A DNA stretch of 44,018 nt. It comes from Verrucomicrobiota bacterium. GTDB lineage: Bacteria; Verrucomicrobiota; Verrucomicrobiae; Chthoniobacterales; UBA10450. The stretch is from NCBI GenBank assembly GCA_003219495.1, contig QHOZ01000040.1, positions 1 through 44,018 of the forward strand, in the 5' to 3' direction. Below the pieces are notes generated by a model. That model was not told where the DNA came from. It worked only from the letters and a program-made list of their open reading frames with translations, and made no database searches. Below, in pieces: positions 35,827-44,018 of the stretch. Made by a program: the position numbers and the translations under genes. Position 1 is the first letter of the stretch, and every line of letters begins with the position of its first letter.

Positions 35827-37383
35827 GTGGAAACTGTCGCCCGTCCCGCGTCCACGGGATCGATTCTTTTAGCGAATGCCGCCGCTCGCCGGCGTCGATT
35901 GACCAGCGAATCGGCGATCAAAGCATTCTTCGGAAGCAACGCGCTCGTCGCGATTGTCGTGCTCGCGCTGATCACCATTTTTCTTTTTCGCGAAGGCTTC
36001 GGATTTTTTGGGCAGAATCTCGACAACCTGCGGCTTTATCGGCGCGCCGGTCTGGAATATGTGGACATTATCCGCGATCAAGCGCAGCAACACGCCGCGC
36101 TTTCGAGAAAACTCGGAGAGATCCGACAACTCGAAACGCGCAATGCGCCCGGTGCAAATCTCGAAACCTTCGATCAGTTTTCCTCCAGCTTTAGCGACAG
36201 CGGAGAATTTTTAAACGCGCTCGTCTCCGACACGAACGATCAGGCCCTCGCGTTGCGCGAATCGCTCATTGCCTTGGGAATGCCGGCGGCTGTTTCCTCC
36301 ACCACCGAGGCTGAATCGCCCACGGTTCCGGCCGCGGTCGATCCGAGAACCGCGATGCCGACATTGCGCGGCGCGGATGAAAAATTCCCGTCCATCGCGC
36401 AGACGATGAAATCCAAGATCGACAATCTGCTCGCGGCTCCGCCGGCATTGAGCGATGCGAAATCGAAGGAGGCGTTCGCGAAGTGGAAAAAGAAAACACA
36501 TGACTACATCGCAATTTTCCCAACGATCGAACAAAAGCTGCGCGCGTGGGATCCGAACGAGCCGGTCGCTGCGTATCGCGCGATCACATCGTTCCTTTTC
36601 GGAACGAACTGGGTCACCGCGAGTTTTTGGCAGGATTGGTACGGGATCATTCCGTTGCTCGTCGGATCGATCATGGTATCGACTGTCGCTCTGATTATCG
36701 CAGTTCCACTCGGTGTTTGTTCGGCGATTTACGTCAGCGAAGTCGCGGCCAAAGGCGAGAAAGTGCTGATCAAACCTTATATCGAATTCATTTCCGCGAT
36801 TCCCTCGGTCGTTCTCGGATTCTTCGGAATCGCAGTTGTTGGCCAGGCGATTCGCGCGCTTTCGCAAATGCCCTTCATGAAATGGGTGCCGTTTTTTCCG
36901 ATCAGCGAACGCCTCAATGTTTTCACGGCCGGCGCATTGCTCGCGTTGATGGCCGTGCCGACCATCTTCACGCTTGCGGAAGACGCGCTGCGTAATGTGC
37001 CGCGCGGATTTAAAGAAGCTTCCTACGCGCTCGGCGCGAACCGGCTGCAAACGATCGCGCGTGTGCTCGTGCCCGCGTCGTTGTCCGGAATTATTTCGGC
37101 GGTGTTGCTCGGACTTGGCCGTGTCATTGGCGAAACGATGGTCGTTTTACTTTGCGCCGGAAATCGAATCGCGATTCCTGATTTCACTCAAGGTCTCGGC
37201 GCGTTTTTCCAACCGGTGCACACGATGACCGGCATCATTGCGCAGGAAATGGGCGAGGTAGTGCGCGGCAGCATTCATTACCGCGCACTGTTCATGGTCG
37301 GACTCGTTCTCTTCGGGCTAACGCTCGGCATCAACTATCTCGCGCAACGATTGGTCGCGCGTTACCGCATGAGCATTGGCTGA
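35827..37383 (+). CDS. pstC: Phosphate ABC transporter permease PstC with a large periplasmic insert
   Basis: 518 residues, well above the usual 300-320. A GTG start at 35827 is used. Residues about 37-62 are the first membrane segment ([23 protein letters not shown]). Then a soluble region of about 200 residues follows, with likely coiled coil ([26 protein letters not shown], and [11 protein letters not shown]...[15 protein letters not shown]). The standard permease domain runs from about 275: [33 protein letters not shown], then the coupling motif [26 protein letters not shown], and [14 protein letters not shown]. Neighbouring pstA and pstB complete the membrane core. No pstS is in the window. 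The insert could contact PstS, the cell wall or a PhoR sensor; its role is unknown. Confidence 0.92.
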   Translation: METVARPASTGSILLANAAARRRRLTSESAIKAFFGSNALVAIVVLALITIFLFREGFGFFGQNLDNLRLYRRAGLEYVDIIRDQAQQHAALSRKLGEIRQLETRNAPGANLETFDQFSSSFSDSGEFLNALVSDTNDQALALRESLIALGMPAAVSSTTEAESPTVPAAVDPRTAMPTLRGADEKFPSIAQTMKSKIDNLLAAPPALSDAKSKEAFAKWKKKTHDYIAIFPTIEQKLRAWDPNEPVAAYRAITSFLFGTNWVTASFWQDWYGIIPLLVGSIMVSTVALIIAVPLGVCSAIYVSEVAAKGEKVLIKPYIEFISAIPSVVLGFFGIAVVGQAIRALSQMPFMKWVPFFPISERLNVFTAGALLALMAVPTIFTLAEDALRNVPRGFKEASYALGANRLQTIARVLVPASLSGIISAVLLGLGRVIGETMVVLLCAGNRIAIPDFTQGLGAFFQPVHTMTGIIAQEMGEVVRGSIHYRALFMVGLVLFGLTLGINYLAQRLVARYRMSIG

Positions 37384-37393
37384 GATCGTGAAC

Positions 37394-38413
37394 ATGAATA
37401 TCCGCAAGAGCACAAGAAAGAGGCGCATCGCTGAAGGCGCCGTCTTCTGGCTTTTCCGGCTAGGAACTTATTTCGTGTTGCTCTGCGCGACTTACATTTT
37501 TCTCGATATCGGAATCAAAGGTGGCCGGACCGTTTTCCAGAAGACTGTGCCGTTCATCAACGTGAGTTTTCTGACCGAACCGCCGCAAACGCTCTACGTG
37601 TTCGATTATCAGGGAAAGGAAATGGAATTGAGCGATCGCCAATTCCGCGAGTGGAAGACGACGCACAAGGAAGATGTCGATGTAACGAGCGTTTCCTATT
37701 CGGCGGGCGGAATCTGGCCGTGCATTGTCGGGACTGCGTTGCTCGTGGTCGGCTCAATGACACTTGCGCTGTTCGTCGGGATCAGCTGCGCGATCTACTT
37801 GAGCGAATACTCGCGCGATGGGCGCTTTATTCGTTTGGTTCGAGTCGCGATCCTCAATCTCGCCGGCGTGCCCTCGATTGTGTTCGGGCTTTTCGGTTTC
37901 GGATTGTTCGTAATTTTCTTCGGCTGGAACGTTTCGCTGTTGTCCGGCTGGTTCACGCTCGGTTTGATGGTGCTGCCGGCGATCATTACCGCGAGTGAAG
38001 AATCGCTGCGCGCGGTGCCAAAAGGTTTGCGGGAAGGATCCCTCGCGCTCGGCGCGACGAAATGGCAGACGATTCGCAAAAACGTTTTGCCTTACGCGCT
38101 TCCTGGAATTTTGACTTCGTCGATTCTTGGAATCGCGCGCGTCGCCGGCGAGACCGCGCCGATCATGTTCACCGCCGCGTATGCGATGCGCGATGAAATG
38201 CCGTGGCAGGTCGCGCATTGGACGAATTTCTTTTTCCAGGGCGTAATGGCGTTGCCCTATCACATCTATGTGGTCAGCTCGAAGATTCCGCAAAACGAAT
38301 ACACCGAGCGCGTGCAATACGGCACCGCGTTCGTGTTCCTCGTGGTCGTCATGGTGATCGCGTTGACTTCTATCTTGCTCAGAGAACGCCAACGGAGACG
38401 CTTATCATGGTAA
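37394..38413 (+). CDS. pstA: Phosphate ABC transporter permease PstA
   Basis: 339 residues from the ATG at 37394; a TTG at 37376 in the same frame overlaps the pstC stop and is an alternative. The first membrane segment ([25 protein letters not shown]) is followed by a periplasmic loop with [28 protein letters not shown]. The permease domain follows: [54 protein letters not shown], then [26 protein letters not shown] (EAA coupling loop) and [20 protein letters not shown]. It pairs with PstC in the inner membrane. pstB starts within its last bases (7-base overlap). Intact. Confidence 0.95.
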   Translation: MNIRKSTRKRRIAEGAVFWLFRLGTYFVLLCATYIFLDIGIKGGRTVFQKTVPFINVSFLTEPPQTLYVFDYQGKEMELSDRQFREWKTTHKEDVDVTSVSYSAGGIWPCIVGTALLVVGSMTLALFVGISCAIYLSEYSRDGRFIRLVRVAILNLAGVPSIVFGLFGFGLFVIFFGWNVSLLSGWFTLGLMVLPAIITASEESLRAVPKGLREGSLALGATKWQTIRKNVLPYALPGILTSSILGIARVAGETAPIMFTAAYAMRDEMPWQVAHWTNFFFQGVMALPYHIYVVSSKIPQNEYTERVQYGTAFVFLVVVMVIALTSILLRERQRRRLSW

Positions 38414-39252
38414 GCTTGATTGAAATGCCGCCCGAAACCCTGACCCAACAACGCCCGCGCCAAGAGGATCGACCGGTTCAGCAAACCGAACCGGCCACGG
38501 TGATGATCGATATCCGCGATGTCGATTTCGCCTACGGCGCGAATCAGGTGCTGCACGATGTCACTCTTGAAATCCCGCCGCGAGCGGTGACCGCGTTCAT
38601 CGGACCGTCCGGTTGCGGCAAGACGACGCTTTTGCGCTGCATCAATCGCATGAACGATCTCATCGAAAACGCGCGCATTACTCAGGGAGCAATTTATCTC
38701 GGCGGTGTCGATATTCATTCGCCCGGCGTGGATGTTGTCGATCTTCGCCGACGCGTCGGAATGGTTTTCCAAAAATCGAACCCGTTTCCGAAATCAATTT
38801 ACGACAACATTGCTTACGGATTGCGCATTGCCGGAATCAACAAGCGCGCTCAAATCGACGAAGCGGTCGAGAAAAGTTTACGCGGCTCGGCGTTGTGGGA
38901 CGAAGTGAAAGATCGTCTCGATGACGGCGCGCTTGGTTTGTCGGGCGGCCAACAACAACGTCTCTGCATTGCGCGCGCGCTCGCGGTCGAGCCGGACGTG
39001 ATTCTGATGGACGAGCCTTGCTCCGCGCTCGATCCGATCGCGACCGCGAAGATAGAGGAGCTGATTCACGAGCTCAAAACGCACTACACCATCGTCATCG
39101 TCACGCACAACATGCAACAAGCAGGCCGCGTTTCGGATCACACCGGATTCTTTTATCTCGGACGCCTGATTGAATTCGGGCCGACCACGAAAATTTTCAG
39201 CAATCCGACTGAGAGACGCACCGAAGATTACATCACCGGGAGATTTGGTTGA
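38407..39252 (+). CDS. pstB: Phosphate ABC transporter ATP-binding protein PstB
   Basis: 281 residues from the ATG at 38407. After about 30 residues of variable, proline-rich N-terminus come the ABC motifs: Walker [22 protein letters not shown] (the RxxNRMNDL stretch is PstB-specific), Q-loop [20 protein letters not shown], signature [18 protein letters not shown], Walker [15 protein letters not shown]-loop [29 protein letters not shown], ending [10 protein letters not shown] as in E. coli PstB. It energises high-affinity phosphate import through PstCA. The stop codon is the first part of ttgatcgacATG, which joins it to phoU by way of one GATCGACA copy. Confidence 0.97.
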   Translation: MVSLIEMPPETLTQQRPRQEDRPVQQTEPATVMIDIRDVDFAYGANQVLHDVTLEIPPRAVTAFIGPSGCGKTTLLRCINRMNDLIENARITQGAIYLGGVDIHSPGVDVVDLRRRVGMVFQKSNPFPKSIYDNIAYGLRIAGINKRAQIDEAVEKSLRGSALWDEVKDRLDDGALGLSGGQQQRLCIARALAVEPDVILMDEPCSALDPIATAKIEELIHELKTHYTIVIVTHNMQQAGRVSDHTGFFYLGRLIEFGPTTKIFSNPTERRTEDYITGRFG

Positions 39253-39257
39253 TCGAC

Positions 39258-39914
39258 ATGACGCCGCCGAAACATATTTTGGGAACATTCGATGAAGCAC
39301 TCAGTGCGTTACGCAACAACGTGCTGATGATGGCCGGACTCGCCGAACGCACTCTCGATCGTGCGATCAGAGGCTTGCTGCAACGCGACGATAATCTTTG
39401 CACAACGGCCATCGCTGATGACGAGGAGATCGACCAACTTGAAAAGCAGATCGACAAGGACGGGATTGACGTTTTGCTCAGGTTTCAACCCGTGGCTTCG
39501 GATTTGCGCCGCGTCGTGGCGGCAATGAAACTTTCGCCAAACATCGAGCGCATCGCCGATCAGGCGACAAATGTAGCGCGGCGCGCGCGGAAGCTAAATC
39601 GACATCCCGCTTTGCCCGAAGTGGAGATGATCCAACCGATCCAGGCGCATGCGATGACGATGTTCAAAGACGCGATTGACGCGTTCACCCGCGAAGATGT
39701 CGATCTTGGCCGCGCCGTGGTCGCTCGCGATAAAGAACTCGATTACATGAACAAAATGGCCAACCGGAAATTGACCGAGCGGATGGCGCAGGACCCGAAA
39801 GCGCTGCGTGGCTAGGAGCGCGTCGGCGATCACGCGACGAATATCGCGGAGGACGCCGTTTACGCCGCGGCCGCAGAAGATATTCGCCACCAAACGGCGG
39901 CGGCTACGACTTAG
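39258..39914 (+). pseudogene. phoU: PhoU phosphate-signalling regulator, interrupted by an in-frame TAG at a probable deletion
   Basis: PhoU is a cytoplasmic helical protein that links PstB activity to PhoR. From the ATG at 39258 the first three-helix unit is normal: FDEALSALRNNVLMMAGLAERTLDRAI, DDEEIDQLEKQIDKDGIDVLLRFQPVASDLRRVVAAMKLSPNIERIADQATNVA. The second unit starts (MFKDAIDAFTREDVDLGRAVVARDKELDYMNKM) but stops at TAG (39813-39815) after MAQDPKALRG. The same frame then continues ERVGDHATNIAEDAVYAAAAEDIRHQTAAATT to a stop at 39912. Relatives have about ten more residues (…LxxIFIARNL…) between DP and ERVGDH. So an in-frame loss of about 30 bases appears to have created the stop. The truncated 185-residue form would lack the second E(R)xxDH metal motif. 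Confidence 0.88.
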
Positions 39915-39957
39915 GTCGCGAATTGCCATGCGCGCCTGATCGCCGATCTTAAGGGTT

Positions 39958-42168
39958 ATGCCGCAGGCGCAGTCGAAGGTCGAAACGGAAGAAAACGCAA
40001 CGGTCGTTCCGATCACGCCGGCGCAATCGGCGCACGAGCGTTTTGGCGACCCGAAGAATTTCATCAATCGCGAGCTGAGCTGGCTGGAGTTCAATCGACG
40101 CGTTCTGGAAGAAGCGCAGGACGCAACCCAACCCCTGATCGAGCGGGTGAAGTTTCTCTCGATCTTCAGCTCGAACCTCGACGAGTTTTTCGAGATCCGC
40201 GTCGCCGGGATCAAACAGCAGATTGAAAGCGAAACGAGCGACGTCGCGGCGGACGGATTGAGTCCGACGGAAACGTTCAACCAAATTCAACGGCTCGCCC
40301 ACGAGCTGGTCGCGACCGAATATGAGATTTTCAACAAGGAGATGCTTCCCGAGTTGGACAAAAATCGGATTCGCGTCCGCAAAGTCTCGGAGCTCGGCAC
40401 ACGGCGCGCGGCCTGGGCCCGTTTTCCAATGCTGACGCCATTGGCGGTGGACGCGAGCCATCCCTTTCCCGATTTGCTGAACAAAAGCCACAACCTGCTC
40501 GTGCGCGCGAAAACGAAACGCCGCGGTGAACCGCTGCTCGCGATTGTGCAGGTGCCGCGCGTCGTCCCACGTTTAATTTTGATGCCGCGCGTTCAGGGCG
40601 AAGACGAACCGTGGGATTACATTTATCTCGCCTCACTGATCAAACAGCACATCGCCGAATTGTTTCCGGGATTTATTCTCGATGCGGTGCACGCCTTTCG
40701 CGTGACGCGCAACAGCGATCTCTATATTGACGACGAAGAGGCGGAGAATCTTTTGCGAACGATCGAGGTCGAGTTGCGCCGTTCGAGCAAAGGCGATGCG
40801 GTCCGATTGGAAGTGGAAGTCGATTGTCCTAAAGACTTCATCGAGCTGCTGATGAAGTTTTACGATCTGACCGAAGCGGACGTTTACAAATTGAACGGGC
40901 CGCTTTCGATGACGCATCTCAATCCGCTGTTGGCGAACGATGCGTTCGCGAATTTGAAGGACCGTCCGTTTTTGCCGGGGCACGATCCGGCGCTGCCGCC
41001 GCACGCCGACATGTTCGAAGTGATGCGCCGCCAGGACGTGCTTTTGCATCATCCCTACGACAGCTTCGAACCGATTGTCGATCTGGTGGAAGAAGCCGCG
41101 CGCGATCCGCAGGTCCTCGCGATGAAGATCACGCTTTACCGGACAAGCGGTGATTCGCCAATTGTCGAAGCGTTGATCGATGCCGCGACCGCCGGCAACC
41201 AAGTGACCGCGATCGTTGAATTGCGCGCGCGTTTCGATGAAGCGGCCAATATTCAATGGGCGCGACGACTCGAAGAAGCAGGCGCGCACGTGATTTACGG
41301 AGTCGTCGGGTTGAAAACGCATTGCAAAACGATGCTCATCGTCCGCCGCGACTCGGATCAGATCCGGCGATACGTCCACCTCGGCACCGGAAATTATCAC
41401 TCGCGAACGGCGCGGACTTACACCGACTTCGGTTTGCTCACGACCAATCCGCAGATCACCGAAGAGGTGGCGACGGTTTTCAACACTCTGACCGGACTGG
41501 CCGGTTATCCCGGGTTGAAGAAATTAATGGTGGCGCCTTTCGATATGAAACAGCGCTTGATCGAGAAAATCCTCCGGGAACGGGATCACGCGCGCGCGGG
41601 CCGACCGGCACGGATCGTGGCCAAACTAAATTCGCTCGTCGATCAGGAGATCATCGAAACGCTTTACGACGCGTCAGCCGCTGAAGTGACCATCGATTTG
41701 ATCGTGCGCGGCATTTGCTGTTTGCGGCCGAAAACTCCCGGGCTGAGCGAATACATCCGCGTCATCAGCATTGTCGGCCGTTTTCTCGAGCACAGCCGGA
41801 TTTATTATTTCGAAAACGGCGGGCAGCCCGAAGTTTATCTTTCGAGCGCGGATTGGATGCCGCGGAACTTTATTCGCCGTGTCGAAGTTGCTTTCCCAAT
41901 CGAAACGCCGGCCCTGCGCGACAACATTATTAAGGAAGTGCTTCCGCGATTCTTGAACGACCGCGTCAAATCACGCGAACTCCAGCCGGATGGAAGTTAT
42001 CGCCGTTTGAAACCGGAAGGCACGGAGGAGCGCTCGCAGGCGCAATGGCATTTCCGCGAAGTCACGCGCGAACGTGCGAAGAAGCAGGGACGTCCGAAAC
42101 CGCAACGAGCGGGCAAATTGATTCCCATCACCGTGGCGCCCGAACCACCGTCGCCGAAAACCGCGTGA
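39958..42168 (+). CDS. ppk: Polyphosphate kinase 1, with a small in-frame gap
   Basis: 736 residues. Ppk1 reversibly moves the gamma-phosphate of ATP onto polyphosphate. NRELSWLEFNRRVLEEAQD and FLSIFSSNLDEFFEIRVAGIKQQI are the N domain. LTPLAVDASHPFPDLLNKSHNL starts the head domain. The catalytic C1 domain has GLKTHCKTMLIVRR (His that is phosphorylated) and HLGTGNYHSRTARTYTDFGLLT. C2 has RIVAKLNSLVDQEIIETLYDAS, DLIVRGICCLRP, IVGRFLEHSRIYYFENGG and EVYLSSADWMPRNF. Near residue 155 the sequence reads RRAAWARFPMLTP where relatives have about nine more residues between the Trp and FPxLTP, so a short deletion that keeps frame is likely (around 40415-40425). Whether the enzyme still works is unclear. 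The next gene's GTG overlaps the stop. Confidence 0.93.
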   Translation: MPQAQSKVETEENATVVPITPAQSAHERFGDPKNFINRELSWLEFNRRVLEEAQDATQPLIERVKFLSIFSSNLDEFFEIRVAGIKQQIESETSDVAADGLSPTETFNQIQRLAHELVATEYEIFNKEMLPELDKNRIRVRKVSELGTRRAAWARFPMLTPLAVDASHPFPDLLNKSHNLLVRAKTKRRGEPLLAIVQVPRVVPRLILMPRVQGEDEPWDYIYLASLIKQHIAELFPGFILDAVHAFRVTRNSDLYIDDEEAENLLRTIEVELRRSSKGDAVRLEVEVDCPKDFIELLMKFYDLTEADVYKLNGPLSMTHLNPLLANDAFANLKDRPFLPGHDPALPPHADMFEVMRRQDVLLHHPYDSFEPIVDLVEEAARDPQVLAMKITLYRTSGDSPIVEALIDAATAGNQVTAIVELRARFDEAANIQWARRLEEAGAHVIYGVVGLKTHCKTMLIVRRDSDQIRRYVHLGTGNYHSRTARTYTDFGLLTTNPQITEEVATVFNTLTGLAGYPGLKKLMVAPFDMKQRLIEKILRERDHARAGRPARIVAKLNSLVDQEIIETLYDASAAEVTIDLIVRGICCLRPKTPGLSEYIRVISIVGRFLEHSRIYYFENGGQPEVYLSSADWMPRNFIRRVEVAFPIETPALRDNIIKEVLPRFLNDRVKSRELQPDGSYRRLKPEGTEERSQAQWHFREVTRERAKKQGRPKPQRAGKLIPITVAPEPPSPKTA

Positions 42169-42854
42169 GGAAAAAAACCCTCGTCATCGACGTCGGCGGC
42201 ACCCACGTGAAGCTGATGATCTCGCGCTCAAAGCGGCGCAAATTTAAATCCGGACCAAAGCTGACGCCGCGCGAGCTCGTCGCGGAAGTGAAGAAGGAAA
42301 CCGAAGGTTGGAAATTCGATGCGATCGCGATCGGGTTTCCGGCCCCGGTGCGGGACGGCCGAATCCTGATCGAGCCGAAGCATCTTGGAAAAGGATGGAT
42401 CCGGTTCAATTTCGAAAAAGCATTCAAAAAACCGGTTCGCGTGGTGAACGACGCCGCGATGCAGGCGCTCGGAAGTTATCGCGGCGGTCGAATGTTATTT
42501 CTCGGACTCGGGACCGGTCTTGGATCGACATTGGTTTTGCCAGGCATGGTGATGCCGCTCGAGCTGGGCGATCTCCCGTATTGCGAAACTCTCGTCATCG
42601 AAGATTTCTTGGGAAAACTCGGGCTCGAGGAGTTGGGCGAAAAAGATTGGCAGCGCGACACGATGCTGGCCGTCGCGCAGCTGAAAAAATCTTTCATCGC
42701 GGATTACGTCGTGCTCGGCGGCGGTAACGCGAAAAAATTGAAGGAGATGCCGGAAGGGGCTGAGCTCGGGCATAATCGTAACGCGTATCTCGGAGGAGTC
42801 CGGCTTTGGCAAATCGACCCACGTACGCGCCGGCCGAAATGGAAGTTTGTGTAG
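42165..42854 (+). CDS. ppgK: ROK-family kinase, polyphosphate-glucokinase-like
   Basis: 229 residues from a GTG at 42165 that overlaps the ppk stop, so the genes are translationally coupled. ROK motifs: TLVIDVGGTHVKLMI (phosphate-1 loop DxGGTxxK), AIAIGFPAPVRDGRIL, KKPVRVVNDAAMQALGSYRGGRMLFLGLGTGLGSTLVLPG (NDA catalytic Asp, GLGTGLGS), and VVLGGGNAKKLKEMP...NAYLGGVRLW near the end. The VNDAAMQALGSY and LGHLPY-like (ELGDLPY) stretches match the polyphosphate/ATP-glucokinase group. It would phosphorylate glucose with polyphosphate or ATP, using the stores made by Ppk. The classic ROK zinc-binding cysteine motif is absent, as is usual in PPGK-type proteins. Sugar specificity is inferred. Confidence 0.78.
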   Translation: MRKKTLVIDVGGTHVKLMISRSKRRKFKSGPKLTPRELVAEVKKETEGWKFDAIAIGFPAPVRDGRILIEPKHLGKGWIRFNFEKAFKKPVRVVNDAAMQALGSYRGGRMLFLGLGTGLGSTLVLPGMVMPLELGDLPYCETLVIEDFLGKLGLEELGEKDWQRDTMLAVAQLKKSFIADYVVLGGGNAKKLKEMPEGAELGHNRNAYLGGVRLWQIDPRTRRPKWKFV

Positions 42855-42880
42855 ACCATTGGGATTAAAGGGAGAGGAAA

Positions 42881-43348
42881 ATGGGCATGGAAGTTTATTT
42901 TTTACGACACGGCGAAGCGGACTGGCCGAACTGGAACAAATCGGACGACGAGCGCCCGCTGACGAAACGCGGCAAAAAGGAGATGCACGAAGTCGGAAAA
43001 TTTTTGAAACGCATTGGGGCCGAGTCCGATTTGATCGTAACCAGTCCGTTGCCGCGCGCGTCGCAAACCGCTGACATCGCGGCCGAGCATCTCGACCTGA
43101 AATGCAAAACGGACAAATTGCTCGAGCCCGGCTTTGGTCGGCAAGAGCTCGAGCGCATCCTGAAAAAATATCCGGCGGATAGCGTGATGATCGTTGGTCA
43201 CGAGCCGGATTTCAGCCACACGATCGAGCAATTGACCGGCGGTGCGGTGAAGATTTCCAAAGCCGGTGTCGCGCTTGTGGAGCTCGACCGTTCCTGGCGG
43301 CAAGGCCGATTGCTCTGGCTGTTTCCGCCGAAGATCGCGAAAAAATAG
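42881..43348 (+). CDS. sixA: SixA-type phosphohistidine phosphatase
   Basis: 155 residues. EVYFLRHGEADWPN carries the RHG phosphohistidine motif of the histidine phosphatase superfamily. PLTKRGKKEMHEVGKFLKRIG, LIVTSPLPRASQTADIAAEHL (second Arg) and VMIVGHEPDFSHTIEQLTGG (second His) complete the active site. The short form with VGHEPD and no cap domain is the SixA group, which dephosphorylates phosphohistidine on HPt/ArcB-like proteins in E. coli and acts on the nitrogen PTS. The start has a purine-rich GGGAGAGGAAA ahead of ATG. Its position after ppk-ppgK, and before a CHAD gene, is a recurring association with phosphate/polyphosphate genes. Confidence 0.9.
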   Translation: MGMEVYFLRHGEADWPNWNKSDDERPLTKRGKKEMHEVGKFLKRIGAESDLIVTSPLPRASQTADIAAEHLDLKCKTDKLLEPGFGRQELERILKKYPADSVMIVGHEPDFSHTIEQLTGGAVKISKAGVALVELDRSWRQGRLLWLFPPKIAKK

Positions 43349-43352
43349 CGCG

Positions 43353-44018
43353 CTACTTCACGAGCACTTCCGCGATTGACGACGAAGACGGGTCGTCTTC
43401 CCAATCTTTCAGCCAGCTGGCAATCCGCGCGCCGAAATCACGCGGACGTTCGGCAAAAAAATGTTCAGCGAGTTCCGCCGCGCCTCGCTGAAGATCGACC
43501 TGGTTCACTTCGATCAACACCAAAAGCCTTTGCCCTTCCCGTTCCCAGGCCGCTTGTCGATCTTCGCAACGCAGACGTTCACTGAGAAAACTCAAGTCGT
43601 GCGCGCGTCCAAGCAGTTTGCCAAGGGCGCGGAGATCGTCGCTCAAATTTTTGAGCACTACCGGATTGATCGGACACAAAATCCGCAGCTCATACCAAAG
43701 CTGTTTCGCTTTGCTGCGGAAATGATGAAAATCCTCCGGTTTCCGCGTCTCTTCCGCACACTTCAGCGCTCGTCGAGCGTCCTTGTAAGAACGCTGGACC
43801 GCGCGACGAAGTTGTTTGCAACTAAAGTGCTCAAGCGGCCAGCAATCGATATTGGCGAGCGCGCTTTCCAGGATCGGTTTCGCTTGCGTTTGCCATTCCG
43901 CGAAAGCGGCCATGAAATTTCCCAGTTCGAGCGCGAGCATGCCTTCGAGCTTCGGATAACCGGCGCGCCCGCCTCCGCTCCGATGTTTGATTCCCTGAAG
44001 TTCTTGCACGGTCTGCAA
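43353..44018 (-). CDS. CHAD-domain protein (5' end outside window)
   Basis: The visible 221 residues end at 43353; the beginning lies off the right edge. CHAD domains are helical, rich in conserved His, Lys and Arg, and bind polyphosphate granules. Features that fit: CKQLRRAVQRSYKDARRALKCAEETRKPEDFHHFRSKAKQLWYELRIL (the RxxxKxLRYxxE-like helix: FRSKAKQLWYELRIL), and DDLRALGKLLGRAHDLSFLSERL (LGxxxDxxVL-like end). Proximity to ppk, the ROK kinase and sixA supports a polyphosphate link. It converges with sixA, 4 bases away. A minus-strand GATCGACA copy lies at 43555. Confidence 0.88.
   Translation of the reverse strand: MQTVQELQGIKHRSGGGRAGYPKLEGMLALELGNFMAAFAEWQTQAKPILESALANIDCWPLEHFSCKQLRRAVQRSYKDARRALKCAEETRKPEDFHHFRSKAKQLWYELRILCPINPVVLKNLSDDLRALGKLLGRAHDLSFLSERLRCEDRQAAWEREGQRLLVLIEVNQVDLQRGAAELAEHFFAERPRDFGARIASWLKDWEDDPSSSSIAEVLVK

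Noticed and set aside
4219..42325. GCGATCGC (HIP1-like) also looks frequent
   Set aside because: It occurs roughly ten times and falls mostly in the codon run gcg-atc-gcg or its neighbours, so codon usage explains it well enough; the effect is much weaker than for GATCGACA.

Overview
The window reads as a moderately GC-rich chromosomal segment from a soil or freshwater bacterium. The gene families and their flavour suggest the Verrucomicrobiota (Chthoniobacterales/Spartobacteria type): tandem short pilins, a class II ribonucleotide reductase, a two-layer Pho cluster and weak Shine-Dalgarno sites. That placement is an inference; there is no rRNA here to prove it. I see no mobile element, phage gene or CRISPR array.

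Layout. 1-8 kb is mixed housekeeping: a partial membrane-anchored protein, a GmhA-type SIS isomerase behind tRNA-Val, an HTH-receiver fusion, a methyltransferase, class II fumarase, a secreted protein, a VOC protein, a GNAT acetyltransferase, a YycJ-like metallo-hydrolase, and two overlapping genes of unknown function. 8-13.3 kb has tRNA-Ser, NrdR-type boxes, nrdJ and an acyl-CoA dehydrogenase. 13.3-25 kb is a surface-glycan and pilus block: four multi-pass glycosyltransferase-like proteins, a GT2, an FAD oxidoreductase, two tandem type IV pilins, and one of the four multi-pass proteins is a TMTC-like TPR enzyme right after the pilins. 25-31.7 kb has panE, a small secreted protein, a TPR protein and uvrA. 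31.7-44 kb is one long phosphate module: a small histidine-kinase-core-like protein, phoB, phoR, a DUF47/PhoU-like protein, pit, pstC, pstA, pstB, phoU, ppk, a polyphosphate-glucokinase-like ROK kinase, sixA, and a CHAD protein on the opposite strand. Together these sense phosphate, import it by low- and high-affinity routes, store it as polyphosphate and spend it.

Two things stand out. First, the non-palindromic octamer GATCGACA (extended RGATCGACAW) occurs about 51 times by my count (32 on +, 19 on -), where base composition predicts about one. Near-miss words are rare. It lies in all reading frames, on both sense and antisense strands, in conserved and variable genes. Its density resembles DNA-uptake sequences or cyanobacterial HIP1. 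I know of no description of this word in this kind of organism.

Second, at least five highly conserved genes (fumC, the yycJ homologue, nrdJ, uvrA, phoU) are interrupted, and ppk has an apparent in-frame gap. In fumC, yycJ and uvrA the missing piece can be modelled as one clean deletion of about 22, 44 and 61 bp. This is either real gene decay or a systematic assembly or amplification artefact. Any metabolic reading of this window should allow for it.
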